Assembly: GCA_030838245.1 (NCBI GenBank)
Contig: JAUTXB010000129.1
Span: 1-13,311, forward strand
Origin: Acidimicrobiaceae bacterium
GTDB taxonomy: Bacteria > Actinomycetota > Acidimicrobiia > Acidimicrobiales > RAAP-2
Direction: 5' to 3'
DNA: 13,311 nucleotides
The first letter of the stretch is position 1; each line of letters starts with the position of its first letter. The notes under the pieces are model-generated. The model had not been told where the DNA came from. It saw nothing but the letters and a program-made list of their open reading frames with translations, and made no database searches. Of this stretch, positions 1 through 7,194 are shown one piece after another. A program made the translations under genes and the position numbers.

Positions 1-487
1 CGTCCAGATCGCGGTGGGGGAAAACAGTGGTGGTGGCGCGAGCCATCCGGCATCCGTCGATGATCGACGCGTGGTTGAGCTCGTCGGAGTAGATCCGGGC
101 CCCGTTGTCCCCGAACACCGACAGTACCGACAGGTTGGCGGCGAACCCAGTGGGAAAGACGACCGCTCGTTCGCAATTCTTCCACGCGGCCAGGGCTTCC
201 TCCAGTGCGTCGTGGATGGGCCGGGACCCAGTGATCAGACGGGATCCCCCCGAGCCGGCGCCCCACCGGTCGAGGGCGGCGTGGGCCGAGTCGACCACGG
301 CGGGGTGGGAGGCCAGGCCCAGATAGTCGTTGGAGGCAAACGACACCACCTCGCCACCGGCCCCCGACAAGGCCCCGGTCGTCCCACGCGCATCGAAGGT
401 GCGAGGGACGCGCCACTGGCCGGCCCCCTCCACCCGGGCACGGGTGGCGTCGACCCACTCCGACCACGGAGACGATGGACCGCTCAC
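1..487 (-). CDS. bioF: 8-amino-7-oxononanoate synthase, N-terminal part (cut by window edge)
   Basis: PLP-dependent alpha-oxoamine synthase that condenses pimeloyl-ACP/CoA with L-alanine to give 8-amino-7-oxononanoate, the first step of biotin ring assembly in the cytoplasm. The 162 visible residues carry family motifs in order: SNDYLGL at 52-58, GAGSGGSRLITG at 76-87, FPTGFAAN at 111-118 and DELNHASIIDG at 135-145. The catalytic Schiff-base lysine and the C-terminal half lie beyond the window. The start is GTG at 487-485, which overlaps the bioA stop by 4 bp (GTGA), so the two genes should be translationally coupled. A strong Shine-Dalgarno, GGAAGGG at 499-493, lies 5 nt before the GTG inside the end of bioA. 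The related enzymes KBL and ALAS share this fold, but the bioA overlap makes BioF by far the best reading. Confidence 0.93.
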   Translation of the reverse strand, partial: MSGPSSPWSEWVDATRARVEGAGQWRVPRTFDARGTTGALSGAGGEVVSFASNDYLGLASHPAVVDSAHAALDRWGAGSGGSRLITGSRPIHDALEEALAAWKNCERAVVFPTGFAANLSVLSVFGDNGARIYSDELNHASIIDGCRMARATTTVFPHRDLD

Positions 488-1827
488 CGGCGCCCTTCCA
501 CCATGGTGGCCCCGGTGTCGTCGCCCCACACCCCATCGATGGCCGCGGCGAGGACGTCGACCACGTGCTCGATCTCGGCCCCCGTGGTGGTGAGCGGGGG
601 CATGATCACCACCACGTCGCCCAGGGGCCGGAGGAGCACGCCCTGTTCGACCGCACGGGCGCAGACCCGCCGACCCCAGCGCTCACCTCCGAACGGAGGA
701 GCCAGCTCGATGCCGGCCATCAGCCCGCGTTGGCGGACCGCACCCACCCCCGGCCGTGCGGCGATCCGGTCGTCCAGCGCCTCGGTCAGCGCTGTCGCCG
801 TCGCCGTCACATTGGCCAGCACATCCCACTCCTCGAAAAGCTGCAGGTGGCGCAGGGCAACTGCACAGGCCAGGGCGTTCCCGCCATAGGAGTGGCCGTG
901 ATAGAAGGTCTGCTCGCTCAGGTCGGGCCCGGCGAACGCGGCGAACACGGCGCCGGACGCCACGGTGGCCGACAGGGGAAGGTAGCCGCCGGTGATGCCC
1001 TTGCCCAGGCACAGGATGTCTGGCCGCAGGTCTCCCCATTCAGAGGCGAACAGCTTGCCCGTGCGTCCGAAGCCGGTGGCCACCTCGTCGCAGATGAGTA
1101 GCACGCCTCGTTCCCGGCACGCCCTCCCCAGTCGGGCCAGGTCGGCGGGTTCGGCCACCAACATGCCCGATGCCCCTTGCACCAGCGGCTCGATGACCAC
1201 GGCGACCAGCTCGGGGGCGTGCCGCTCCACTGCGGCGACCGCCTTCTCGGCCCAGTCGGCCTCGGCGTAGCCCGGGGTGCGAAGCACGGGAAACCGCAGG
1301 GGATCGAAGATCTGAGTTCCGAATCCTCCGTCCCCGAGCGACAGGGCACCCACCGAGTCACCGTGATAGGCCCCACCCAGGGCCAGGAACTGCGTCCGGC
1401 CGCCGTCCCCCCGGTTGGCCCAGTACTGGAAGGCCACCTTGAGCGCCTGCTCGACAGCCACGGCCCCGTCGGACGCGTACAGGACATGGGCGTCGTCGAC
1501 CGGCACTACCCCGGCTAGAGCCTCGGCGAACTCGATCGCCGCCCGGTTGCCGTTCCCGAGCATGGTCGAGTGGGCCACCTTGCCCACTTGATCCACCAGG
1601 GCGGCATCGAGCTCGGGCACCCGGTGCCCGAGCGTGGTCACCCACAATGACGAGATGGCATCGAAGTAGCGCCTCCCCTCGACATCGATCAGGGTGCGGC
1701 CCTCGGCCCGCTCCACCGTGATCGGGGCGGTGCGCTCGTAGGTGGCCATCTGGGTGAACCCGTGCCACACGACGGCGGCGTCACGGGCGGCCCAGCCGGC
1801 CGCGTCGGTCGTTTCGGGGACAGTCAT
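484..1827 (-). CDS. bioA: adenosylmethionine-8-amino-7-oxononanoate aminotransferase
   Basis: Class III PLP aminotransferase that converts 8-amino-7-oxononanoate (the BioF product) to 7,8-diaminononanoate. From the ATG at 1827 it is 447 residues, near the usual BioA length. Visible motifs are WHGFTQM (21-27), DAISSLWVTTLGH (56-68), GGAYHGDSVGA (151-161), ICDEVATGFGRTG (245-257) with the PLP-ring aspartate, the Schiff-base lysine K276 in CLGKGITGGY, and LLRPLGDVVVIMPP (398-411), whose arginine matches the substrate-carboxylate arginine of BioA. The frame is open to a GTG at 1857, but the 10 added residues (SVRWTRLGR...) are not BioA-like, so ATG is preferred. No clear Shine-Dalgarno is present; AAGACT lies 7 nt before ATG and could be a weak leaderless -10. 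First gene of a bioA-bioF operon, divergent from the riboflavin synthase. The SSLW...HSTMLG pattern resembles Bacillus/Aquifex BioA more than E. coli BioA (SSWW...HVMFGG). Confidence 0.93.
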   Translation of the reverse strand: MTVPETTDAAGWAARDAAVVWHGFTQMATYERTAPITVERAEGRTLIDVEGRRYFDAISSLWVTTLGHRVPELDAALVDQVGKVAHSTMLGNGNRAAIEFAEALAGVVPVDDAHVLYASDGAVAVEQALKVAFQYWANRGDGGRTQFLALGGAYHGDSVGALSLGDGGFGTQIFDPLRFPVLRTPGYAEADWAEKAVAAVERHAPELVAVVIEPLVQGASGMLVAEPADLARLGRACRERGVLLICDEVATGFGRTGKLFASEWGDLRPDILCLGKGITGGYLPLSATVASGAVFAAFAGPDLSEQTFYHGHSYGGNALACAVALRHLQLFEEWDVLANVTATATALTEALDDRIAARPGVGAVRQRGLMAGIELAPPFGGERWGRRVCARAVEQGVLLRPLGDVVVIMPPLTTTGAEIEHVVDVLAAAIDGVWGDDTGATMVEGRR

Positions 1828-1934
1828 CCGGCCAAGTCTTGTCCACCGAACCGACACGGGCGAACTGACTTGTCGACACCGGTCGGAGCAACCTGGCCTC
1901 GGTTGGGCCCGAGGGAGGGCCGCCGAGTGCCCGG

Positions 1935-1940
1935 TAGGCT
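1935..1940 (+). promoter_or_regulatory. leaderless -10 box for the riboflavin synthase gene
   Basis: TAGGCT followed by exactly 6 nt and then ATG at 1947, so the expected transcription start falls on the A of the start codon. No Shine-Dalgarno sequence precedes this ATG. The layout is the TAnnnT leaderless promoter known in actinobacteria. No convincing -35 is seen. Confidence 0.55.
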
Positions 1941-1946
1941 TCGGTC

Positions 1947-2426
1947 ATGGACCGAATCGGTGTGGTCGACACCATGTTCGCCCGCTACGACATGGGCGCA
2001 GAAGCGCTCGAAGAGCTGGCCAAGTGCCCGGGGCACGGGGAGCGCTTCGAGGTGGTCTACCGCACGGTGCCAGGGTTCAAGGACCTGGGTGTGGCGTGCA
2101 AACAGCTGATCGAGAACGAGGCGTGTCGCATCGTGGTGGCCTTGGGGATGCCGGGCAAGGCAGCCATCGACCAGGTCTGCGCCCACGAGGCGTCACAGGG
2201 GATCATGCTCGCCCAGCTGCTGACCTCCACCCCGATCCTCGAGGTCTTCGTCCATGAGAACGAGGAGGAGGACCCGGCCAAGCTGGCCGGGGTGTGCGTC
2301 AACCGAGCCCGCGACCACGCCCGGAATGCCTACTGGATGGTCTACGAGCCCGAACAGCTCACCCGCCGAGCCGGTCGCGGCATCCGTCAGGGCTACGACG
2401 ACGCCGGCCCGATCGCTCCCGATTGA
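1947..2426 (+). CDS. ribC: riboflavin synthase, archaeal type
   Basis: Riboflavin synthase dismutates two 6,7-dimethyl-8-ribityllumazine molecules to riboflavin plus a pyrimidinedione that is recycled. This 159-residue protein matches the archaeal single-domain enzyme (related to lumazine synthase, as in Methanocaldococcus MJ1184) almost end to end: GVVDTMFARYDM (5-16), TVPGFKDLGVACKQL (40-54), ALGMPGK (65-71), CAHEASQGIMLAQLLT (78-93), EVFVHENEEEDP (99-110), RARDHARNAYWM (120-131) and RRAGRGIRQGYDDAGP (140-155). Length also matches (about 155). It is not the usual bacterial RibE, which has two lumazine-binding repeats and about 200 residues. The comparison is from memory of the family. No other rib gene is in the window; it lies between bioA and a SCO6745-type gene. 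The start ATG at 1947 is supported by a TAGGCT box 6 nt upstream, so the mRNA is probably leaderless. Substrate specificity (synthase rather than lumazine synthase) is inferred from motif identity. Confidence 0.9.
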   Translation: MDRIGVVDTMFARYDMGAEALEELAKCPGHGERFEVVYRTVPGFKDLGVACKQLIENEACRIVVALGMPGKAAIDQVCAHEASQGIMLAQLLTSTPILEVFVHENEEEDPAKLAGVCVNRARDHARNAYWMVYEPEQLTRRAGRGIRQGYDDAGPIAPD

Positions 2427-2486
2427 ACCGGGAAGCGGCCCCGTCCGCACCGATCCCGGACTCGGGGTGCTGGTCCTGACCAGGCG

Positions 2487-3353
2487 ATGACGAGCAGCGA
2501 ACCTACGGCCCGGACGATGTGGAAGCTGCTGGAGCCGCTACACGCCGTTACCTACTTCGCCCCCGAGGCCGTCGACGCATTTCGCTCGGCCGGCACCAAG
2601 GGGTTCTGGATGGGGTACTTCGGCGGTCGGGGCGCACCGATGGGCGAGGCCGGCACGGCGCTGGTAGGAGCCACGTTCTTCAACTTTGCTCGGGCCATGG
2701 TGGCCCGCTCGGTCCCCGACGTCTGGTCAATTTCCGCTCCGGAAGCCTTGCTCGAGGCCCGGCTGTCCGGGGCCACCTGGGCGCTGCGGGGTCTCCTCGG
2801 ACCGCTGGCCGAATCACCCCAGGTGTCGGCGGCGGCGACCCTGGCTCGCCAAGCCGTCGACGGGCTGGGTACGGCGGGACGACCCCTGGCCGCGGCCAAC
2901 GCCGCGTTGCCCTGGCCGGCCGACGATCTGTCGATCCTGTGGCAGGCCGCCACCGTGGTTCGTGAGCACCGAGGAGACGGCCATGTGGCCACGCTCGTCG
3001 CCCACGGGCTCGATGGCGCTCAGGCCCATGTGTCCCTGGCCGCCACCGGGGCCGTGCCCCGCACCGTGTTGCAGCCAAACCGGGGGTGGACGGACCAGGA
3101 GTGGACCGATGCCGAACGGGCGCTGGCCGATCGAGGGTGGCTCGACGGGCACGGTCGACTGACCGGTCCGGGCACATCCGGCCGTGCCGCCCTCGAGGCG
3201 GCCACCGATCGCCTGGCTTCGGATCCCTGGCGGCGCCTGGGCGCGGCAGACACACAGACCCTGGTCGACGCATTGGTCCCGCTGACAAGGGCCGTTACCG
3301 CTTCGGGCGTGATCCCCGAAATGAACCCGATAGGGCTGCCCATCGAGCTCTGA
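2487..3353 (+). CDS. SCO6745-type (SalK-like) helix-turn-helix family protein, function unknown
   Basis: A 288-residue soluble protein of the SCO6745 family, common in actinobacteria and without an established function. Family hallmarks are the N-terminal LLEPLHAVTYFAPEA (14-28), GFWMGYFGGRGAPMG (39-53), FFNFARAMV (64-72) and REHRGDGHVATLV (159-171). These are followed by a winged-helix-like C-terminal stretch, GWTDQEWTDAERALADRGW (200-218), then a DRLASDPW stretch at 241-248. No signal peptide or membrane segment is visible and there are no cysteines. The start ATG at 2487 places the LLEP motif at the family's usual distance from the N-terminus; the ribosome site is weak. It follows the riboflavin synthase by 60 bp on the same strand, so it could be cotranscribed, and converges on the acyl-CoA dehydrogenase. 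The name rests on recalled family resemblance. A regulatory or enzymatic role cannot be decided from the sequence. Confidence 0.75.
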   Translation: MTSSEPTARTMWKLLEPLHAVTYFAPEAVDAFRSAGTKGFWMGYFGGRGAPMGEAGTALVGATFFNFARAMVARSVPDVWSISAPEALLEARLSGATWALRGLLGPLAESPQVSAAATLARQAVDGLGTAGRPLAAANAALPWPADDLSILWQAATVVREHRGDGHVATLVAHGLDGAQAHVSLAATGAVPRTVLQPNRGWTDQEWTDAERALADRGWLDGHGRLTGPGTSGRAALEAATDRLASDPWRRLGAADTQTLVDALVPLTRAVTASGVIPEMNPIGLPIEL

Positions 3354-3419
3354 TCGCCTCGGCTCTGCCGGTCGCCGCCGGGCCCGTCGCCGTGGACGGC
3401 ACCTGATCGAATGGCCGGG

Positions 3420-4580
3420 TCAGCTCTCGGGGTCGCGGGGCAAACCGAGGGTGCGCTCCCCGATGATGTTCCGCTGCACCTCGGCGGTGCCACCCCCGAT
3501 GGTGAGCGCCGGCGCGAACAAGTAGCCCTGACCCCAGATGGCCGGTGGCCACCGGAAGGCGCCATCGGCCCGTGGCGATGCAGCCGCCAGTGGCGCCGGA
3601 CCACTCCCGGCCAACATGCCCGCAGACCCGGCCAGGTCCTTGGCCAGCGCCATCACGTCCTGGCCGTGCCGATCGGCCAGCGCCTTTCGCACCGACGCCT
3701 CGGCGCCGGGCTCGATACCCGACACGGCGGCCGAGATCATCCGCAGCCGGATCAGCCGCAGGATCTCCCCATCGGCCCATACCCGGGCCAAGCGCTGCCG
3801 GAGCCGTGGATCGTGCTCCCCTCCGGCGTCGCGCACCAAGTCGACCAGGTCCTGGGCGGTCGGCCCCTGACCCCAGAGCGCCCCCGACCCTGACAACGAG
3901 ACCCGTTCGTTGCCCAAGGTGACCTTGGCCAGCGCCCACCCTCGGTTGACCTCTCCCACCAGGTTCTGGTTCGGGATACGAACCTCGTCGAAGAACACCT
4001 CGTTGAAGGTGTGGTCCCCGGTCATGTCGACCAGGGGCCGAACGGAGATGCCGGGCGAGTCCATCGGGCAGATGAAATAGGAGATGCCCTGCTGCTTGGG
4101 CGCTTCAGGATCGGTCCGGGCCAACAAGATGCCGAACGCGGCCCGATGGGCGAACGAAGTCCAGACCTTCTGGCCGGTGACCACCCAGTCCTCGCCGTCC
4201 CGGACCGCCCGGGTGGCCACGGCGGCCAGATCGGACCCGGCGCCGGGCTCGCTGAACAGCTGGCACCAGAACTCCTGGCCCGAGAGGAGCGGGGGCAGGT
4301 AGCGCTCCTGTTGGGCCTTCGACCCGGCATGGATGAGGGTCGGGCCGGCCCATCCGATCCCGATGGGATTGTCGGGCCGGCGCAGGCCGGCCCGGCGTAG
4401 CTCGTCGTCGATGACCAGCTGGGTCACCGGGTCGGCCCCGAGCCCCCAGGGCCGGGGCCAGTGCGGAGCCACATAACCGGCACGGGCCAGGTCCACGGCG
4501 GATACCGATGGATGCTCGGACGACCAGTTCCGAAAGGCCACCCGTCGTGGGTCGTTCTCTCCCGGGAGCGCGAAGTCCAC
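3420..4580 (-). CDS. acyl-CoA dehydrogenase (FadE-like)
   Basis: FAD-dependent acyl-CoA dehydrogenase, catalysing alpha,beta-dehydrogenation of an acyl-CoA, the first oxidative step of beta-oxidation. Starting at GTG 4580 it has 386 residues, the usual length. Visible motifs are QLFSEPGAGSDLA (107-119), DWVVTGQKVWTSFAH (131-145), PLVDMTGDHTFNEVFF (182-197) with the following DEVRIP, and C-terminal GGGTAEVQRNIIGERTLGLP (362-381). The position of the MCAD-type catalytic Glu (YEGT) is Gly here (GGGT), as in many mycobacterial FadEs. E225 in LGNERVSL, at the isovaleryl-CoA dehydrogenase position, is the likely catalytic base (inference). The frame stays open upstream to a TTG at 4691, but that overlaps the divergent synthetase gene. 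The GTG at 4580 is preceded by TACGCT at 7 nt and begins VDFALPG, a typical start. Divergent from the acyl-CoA synthetase, which probably supplies its substrate. Confidence 0.88.
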   Translation of the reverse strand: MDFALPGENDPRRVAFRNWSSEHPSVSAVDLARAGYVAPHWPRPWGLGADPVTQLVIDDELRRAGLRRPDNPIGIGWAGPTLIHAGSKAQQERYLPPLLSGQEFWCQLFSEPGAGSDLAAVATRAVRDGEDWVVTGQKVWTSFAHRAAFGILLARTDPEAPKQQGISYFICPMDSPGISVRPLVDMTGDHTFNEVFFDEVRIPNQNLVGEVNRGWALAKVTLGNERVSLSGSGALWGQGPTAQDLVDLVRDAGGEHDPRLRQRLARVWADGEILRLIRLRMISAAVSGIEPGAEASVRKALADRHGQDVMALAKDLAGSAGMLAGSGPAPLAAASPRADGAFRWPPAIWGQGYLFAPALTIGGGTAEVQRNIIGERTLGLPRDPES

Positions 4581-4587
4581 GGGGGCC

Positions 4588-4593
4588 AGCGTA
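4588..4593 (-). promoter_or_regulatory. leaderless -10 box for the acyl-CoA dehydrogenase gene
   Basis: On the minus strand TACGCT is followed by 7 nt and then GTG at 4580. This is the same TAnnnT-to-start layout as at 1935 and 7183. It supports GTG 4580 as the start and places the promoter in the 103-bp divergent gap shared with the acyl-CoA synthetase. Confidence 0.45.
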
Positions 4594-4683
4594 GGCTCGT
4601 GCGGTCCACCACCTTGGAGCGAGGACACCAACGACCACGACACGCCCGCCGCCCGGCCACGGGGCGGGAGTGGGGAGCGATCT

Positions 4684-6315
4684 GTGAGCAACTGGAACTA
4701 TGCCGATGTCTGGGAAGTGGTGGCGGACACGCTGCCCGACTCCATCGCCCTGATCCACGGGGACAAGAAGCAGACCTGGGCGGAAACCGATCGACGGGCC
4801 GACAGCCTGGCCCAGTGGCTCCTTGACCGGGGGGTTGGCCAACAGGACAAGCTGGCCCTCTACCTGTACAACTGCTCCGAGTACCTCGAGGCCACCTTCG
4901 CCGCCTTCAAGGTGGGGCTGGTCCCGGTCAACACCAATTATCGGTACGCCGACGACGAGCTGGCCTACCTGTGGGCCAACGCCGACGCGGTGGCCGTGGT
5001 CTTCCACGGCGTCTTCGCCGAGCGCATCGACGGGCTGCGGGGACGCGTCCCCGGAGTGGCCAGCTGGCTGTGGGTCGACGACGGGACAGGACCGTGTCCG
5101 ACCTGGGCCACCCCCTACGCCGATGCCGTGGATAGCGGGGACGGCTCCCGGACCGCCGCCCCTTGGGGCCGCAACGGCGATGACGTTCACATGCTCTACA
5201 CCGGCGGCACCACCGGGATGCCCAAGGGGGTCATGTGGCGCCAGGACGACCTGTTCGCCCGGCTCAACGGTCAGGGCTTCCGGCGCTACACCGACGCCGA
5301 CGGGCTCGAAGGGGTCCGGGCCGACCTGGAGGCCAACGGCGCGGGGATGACCCTGCTCCCGGCCTGCCCGCTGATGCACGGTACCGGTGGGTTCACGGCC
5401 ATGGAGTGCCTGAGCGAGGGCGGCCACGTCGTCACCTCGACCTCACGCCAGTTCGACCCCGTCGACTTGCTGGACACGGTGGAACGAGAGCGGGTGAACG
5501 GGCTGATCATCGTGGGTGACGCCTTCGCCAAGCCCATCCTCCGGGCTCTCGACCAGGACCCCGACCGGTGGGACCTCACCAGCCTGGTGGGCATCATCTC
5601 CTCGGGGGTCATGTGGAGCGAGGAGACCAAGCAGGGCCTGTTGCGGCACCACAGCACGATGATGCTGGTGGACGCGTTCTCCTCGTCCGAGGCGCTGGGC
5701 ATGGGATCGTCGGTGTCCTCGGGGACGTCGGCCGTCCGCACCGCCCAGTTCACCCTCGGACCTGAGGTCAAGGTGCTCGATCCCGACGGCAACGAGGTCA
5801 AGCCGGGGTCGGACCAGATCGGGGTGCTGGCCATCGGCGGCCGCAACCCCCTCGGCTACTACAAGGACGAGGCCAAGACGGCGGCGACGTTCAGGACCTA
5901 CGACGGCGTCCGCTATTCCATCCCCGGTGACTACGCCGAGGTGGGCGAGGACGGGAAGATCCAGCTTCTCGGGCGGGGCTCGGTGGTCATCAACACCGGC
6001 GGCGAGAAGGTCTATCCCGAAGAGGTCGAAGAGGTGGTGAAGACCTATCCCGGCGTGGCCGACGCCGCCGTGGTCGGCATCCCCAACGAGCGGTTCGGCG
6101 AGGAGGTGGTCGCGGCGGTGGAGCTCAAGTCGGGGGTCGACAAGGCCTCGGTAACCGGCGAGCAGATCCAGGCCTACGTGAGCGAGCGGTTGGCCGCCTA
6201 CAAGTCGCCACGTCGGGTCCGCTTCGTCGATTCCATCGGCCGGACACCAGCAGGGAAGATGGACTACGGACGCCACCGGGATGAGGCCGCCGCCTGGGCC
6301 GCCGTCGGGGCCTGA
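4684..6315 (+). CDS. acyl-CoA synthetase (FadD19/FadD3-like AMP-forming ligase)
   Basis: ANL-superfamily ligase that activates a carboxylic acid with ATP and CoA to acyl-CoA through an acyl-adenylate. Its 543 residues carry all core motifs: P-loop YTGGTTGMPKG (172-182), DAFSSSEA (330-337), SIPGDYAEVGEDG (412-424), GRGSVVINTGGEKVYPEEVE (430-449) and the C-terminal catalytic lysine K525 in GRTPAGKMDY (519-528). The stretch NPLGYYKDEAKTAATFRT (388-405) and the motifs after it resemble mycobacterial FadD19, a sterol side-chain CoA ligase, so fatty or sterol side-chain acids are plausible substrates; this is inference. The start GTG at 4684 has a good Shine-Dalgarno, GGGGAG at 4672-4677, 6 nt away, so this gene is leadered. 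It is divergent from an acyl-CoA dehydrogenase, and both could share one control region. It converges on the nucleotidyltransferase with 7 bp between the stop codons. Confidence 0.9.
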   Translation: MSNWNYADVWEVVADTLPDSIALIHGDKKQTWAETDRRADSLAQWLLDRGVGQQDKLALYLYNCSEYLEATFAAFKVGLVPVNTNYRYADDELAYLWANADAVAVVFHGVFAERIDGLRGRVPGVASWLWVDDGTGPCPTWATPYADAVDSGDGSRTAAPWGRNGDDVHMLYTGGTTGMPKGVMWRQDDLFARLNGQGFRRYTDADGLEGVRADLEANGAGMTLLPACPLMHGTGGFTAMECLSEGGHVVTSTSRQFDPVDLLDTVERERVNGLIIVGDAFAKPILRALDQDPDRWDLTSLVGIISSGVMWSEETKQGLLRHHSTMMLVDAFSSSEALGMGSSVSSGTSAVRTAQFTLGPEVKVLDPDGNEVKPGSDQIGVLAIGGRNPLGYYKDEAKTAATFRTYDGVRYSIPGDYAEVGEDGKIQLLGRGSVVINTGGEKVYPEEVEEVVKTYPGVADAAVVGIPNERFGEEVVAAVELKSGVDKASVTGEQIQAYVSERLAAYKSPRRVRFVDSIGRTPAGKMDYGRHRDEAAAWAAVGA

Positions 6316-6329
6316 ACCCGGCTCAGCCC
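6308..6329. terminator. possible bidirectional hairpin between convergent stop codons
   Basis: GGG-C-CTGA, a 7-nt loop (ACCCGGC), then TCAG-CCC form a 7-bp stem with one bulged C. The stem includes the stop codons of both convergent genes (TGA 6313-6315 and the minus-strand stop at 6325-6323). On the plus strand it is followed by a short T-containing stretch (TTGTT), not a real U-tract. Intrinsic terminator function is uncertain. Confidence 0.3.
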
Positions 6330-7066
6330 TTGTTCGCTCCATGCGAACGGACGAAGTCGTTGACCAGGTAATACGCGTCGATCGATTCGCCGGCGTCGCC
6401 CCAGAACCCCTCCAGCACATCGAAGGCCATGGCCCCGAGGGCGATGTAGTGGTTGTTGACGTCCGTGATCTCGAGCTCGCCCCGTCCGGAGGGCTCGAGC
6501 GTGGGGATGACCTCGAACACGTCGGCGTCGTAGCAGTAGATGCCGGTGACGCCGAATCGAGAGGGGGGGTCATCGGGCTTTTCCACGATGCCCGAGATGC
6601 TGCCCTCGCCGTCGAAGGTGGGAACGCCGAGGTGGCGGAGGTGCTCGGGCTCTTCGACCGGCGTCAACAAGATGCGCGCTCCGTGCGGATCGGCCTGGAA
6701 CGACTCGACCATCGGGCGGATCGACCCCTCGACGATGTTGTCGGCCAGCATGACCAGGACCGGGTCGCCGTCCACGAAGCGCTCGGCTAAGCCCAGCGCC
6801 TCGGCGATCCCACCTGGTCGTTCCTGATAGCCATAGCTGAGCCGATCGATCCCGAACTCGTGGCCGTTCCCGAGCAGGCGGAGGAACTCGCCGGCGTGGG
6901 TTCCCCCGGTGACCAGCATGATCTCGGAGATACCCGCCTTGACCAGGGCCTCGATACAGAAATTGACCATAGGCCGGTCGTAGATGGGCAACAGGTGTTT
7001 GTTGGTGATGGTGGTGAGGGGGTGCAACCGGGAACCGGTGCCCCCGGCCAGAATGACGCCCTTCAT
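6323..7066 (-). CDS. short RmlA-like sugar-1-phosphate nucleotidyltransferase
   Basis: Nucleotidyltransferase of the glucose-1-phosphate thymidylyltransferase (RmlA) family, which joins an NTP and a sugar-1-phosphate to give an NDP-sugar plus pyrophosphate, usually for surface polysaccharide. The N-terminal signature GGTGSRLHPLT (8-18), then NKHLLPIYDRPM (22-33), binds the nucleotide. Other motifs are LADNIVEG (107-114) with metal-binding D109, VEKPDD (161-166), VTGIYCYD (173-180), RGELEITDVN (195-204) and WGDAGE (222-227) with the second metal-site aspartate. It is 247 residues, about 45 short of classical RmlA: it stops after IDAYYLVNDFV and lacks the C-terminal extension that helps form the allosteric dTTP site and tetramer. 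Short stand-alone versions are known in other bacteria, so this is probably natural, not a truncation. No rmlBCD neighbours are present. ATG 7066 is preceded by TAGGCT at 8 nt. The actual nucleotide and sugar are not determinable here. Confidence 0.85.
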   Translation of the reverse strand: MKGVILAGGTGSRLHPLTTITNKHLLPIYDRPMVNFCIEALVKAGISEIMLVTGGTHAGEFLRLLGNGHEFGIDRLSYGYQERPGGIAEALGLAERFVDGDPVLVMLADNIVEGSIRPMVESFQADPHGARILLTPVEEPEHLRHLGVPTFDGEGSISGIVEKPDDPPSRFGVTGIYCYDADVFEVIPTLEPSGRGELEITDVNNHYIALGAMAFDVLEGFWGDAGESIDAYYLVNDFVRSHGANKG

Positions 7067-7074
7067 CGCCTCGA

Positions 7075-7080
7075 AGCCTA
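7075..7080 (-). promoter_or_regulatory. near-leaderless -10 box for the nucleotidyltransferase gene
   Basis: On the minus strand TAGGCT lies 8 nt before ATG 7066. The hexamer and the next three bases (TAGGCTTCG) are identical to those before the riboflavin synthase gene. The 128-bp divergent gap also carries the haemoglobin promoter. Confidence 0.4.
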
Positions 7081-7182
7081 GGGGAAATGCCTTCCCACCA
7101 CGAACGGGTGCGAGCGTCAGAGGCCGCCGCGCCTCGATCGACCTGTGGTGACGGGCCGATCGGTGCGAGGAGGGGCGCCCGG

Positions 7183-7188
7183 TACATT
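7183..7188 (+). promoter_or_regulatory. leaderless -10 box for the truncated haemoglobin gene
   Basis: TACATT followed by exactly 6 nt and then ATG at 7195, the same geometry as at 1935. It supports ATG 7195 over the upstream in-frame ATG at 7087, and suggests translation from a leaderless transcript. Confidence 0.5.
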
Positions 7189-7194
7189 GCCCCT

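Noticed and set aside
14..889. 291-codon plus-strand frame over bioF/bioA
   Set aside because: It is antisense to conserved BioF and BioA motifs; shadow coding only.
1858..1946. Biotin-repressor operator between bioA and the riboflavin synthase
   Set aside because: I looked for a clear inverted repeat in this 89-bp gap and saw none I could support; also no FMN riboswitch is visible ahead of the riboflavin synthase.
3354..3419. Terminator between the convergent SCO6745-type gene and the acyl-CoA dehydrogenase
   Set aside because: CGGGCCCG and GCCGTGGACGGC are short palindromes without a stable extended stem or a T-tract; no terminator can be supported.
4581..4691. Upstream TTG start for the acyl-CoA dehydrogenase
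   Set aside because: It would overlap the start of the divergent acyl-CoA synthetase and adds residues unlike the family; GTG 4580 has a promoter box and a normal N-terminus.
4105..5427. 440-codon open frame on the minus strand across the fadE/fadD divergent region
   Set aside because: It is antisense to the well-supported FadD gene and its composition (Gly/Val/Pro-rich, no domain) is typical of a G+C-rich shadow frame.
5443..6573. 376-codon minus-strand frame spanning the ends of fadD and the nucleotidyltransferase
   Set aside because: It covers two real genes in other frames and has no recognisable motif.
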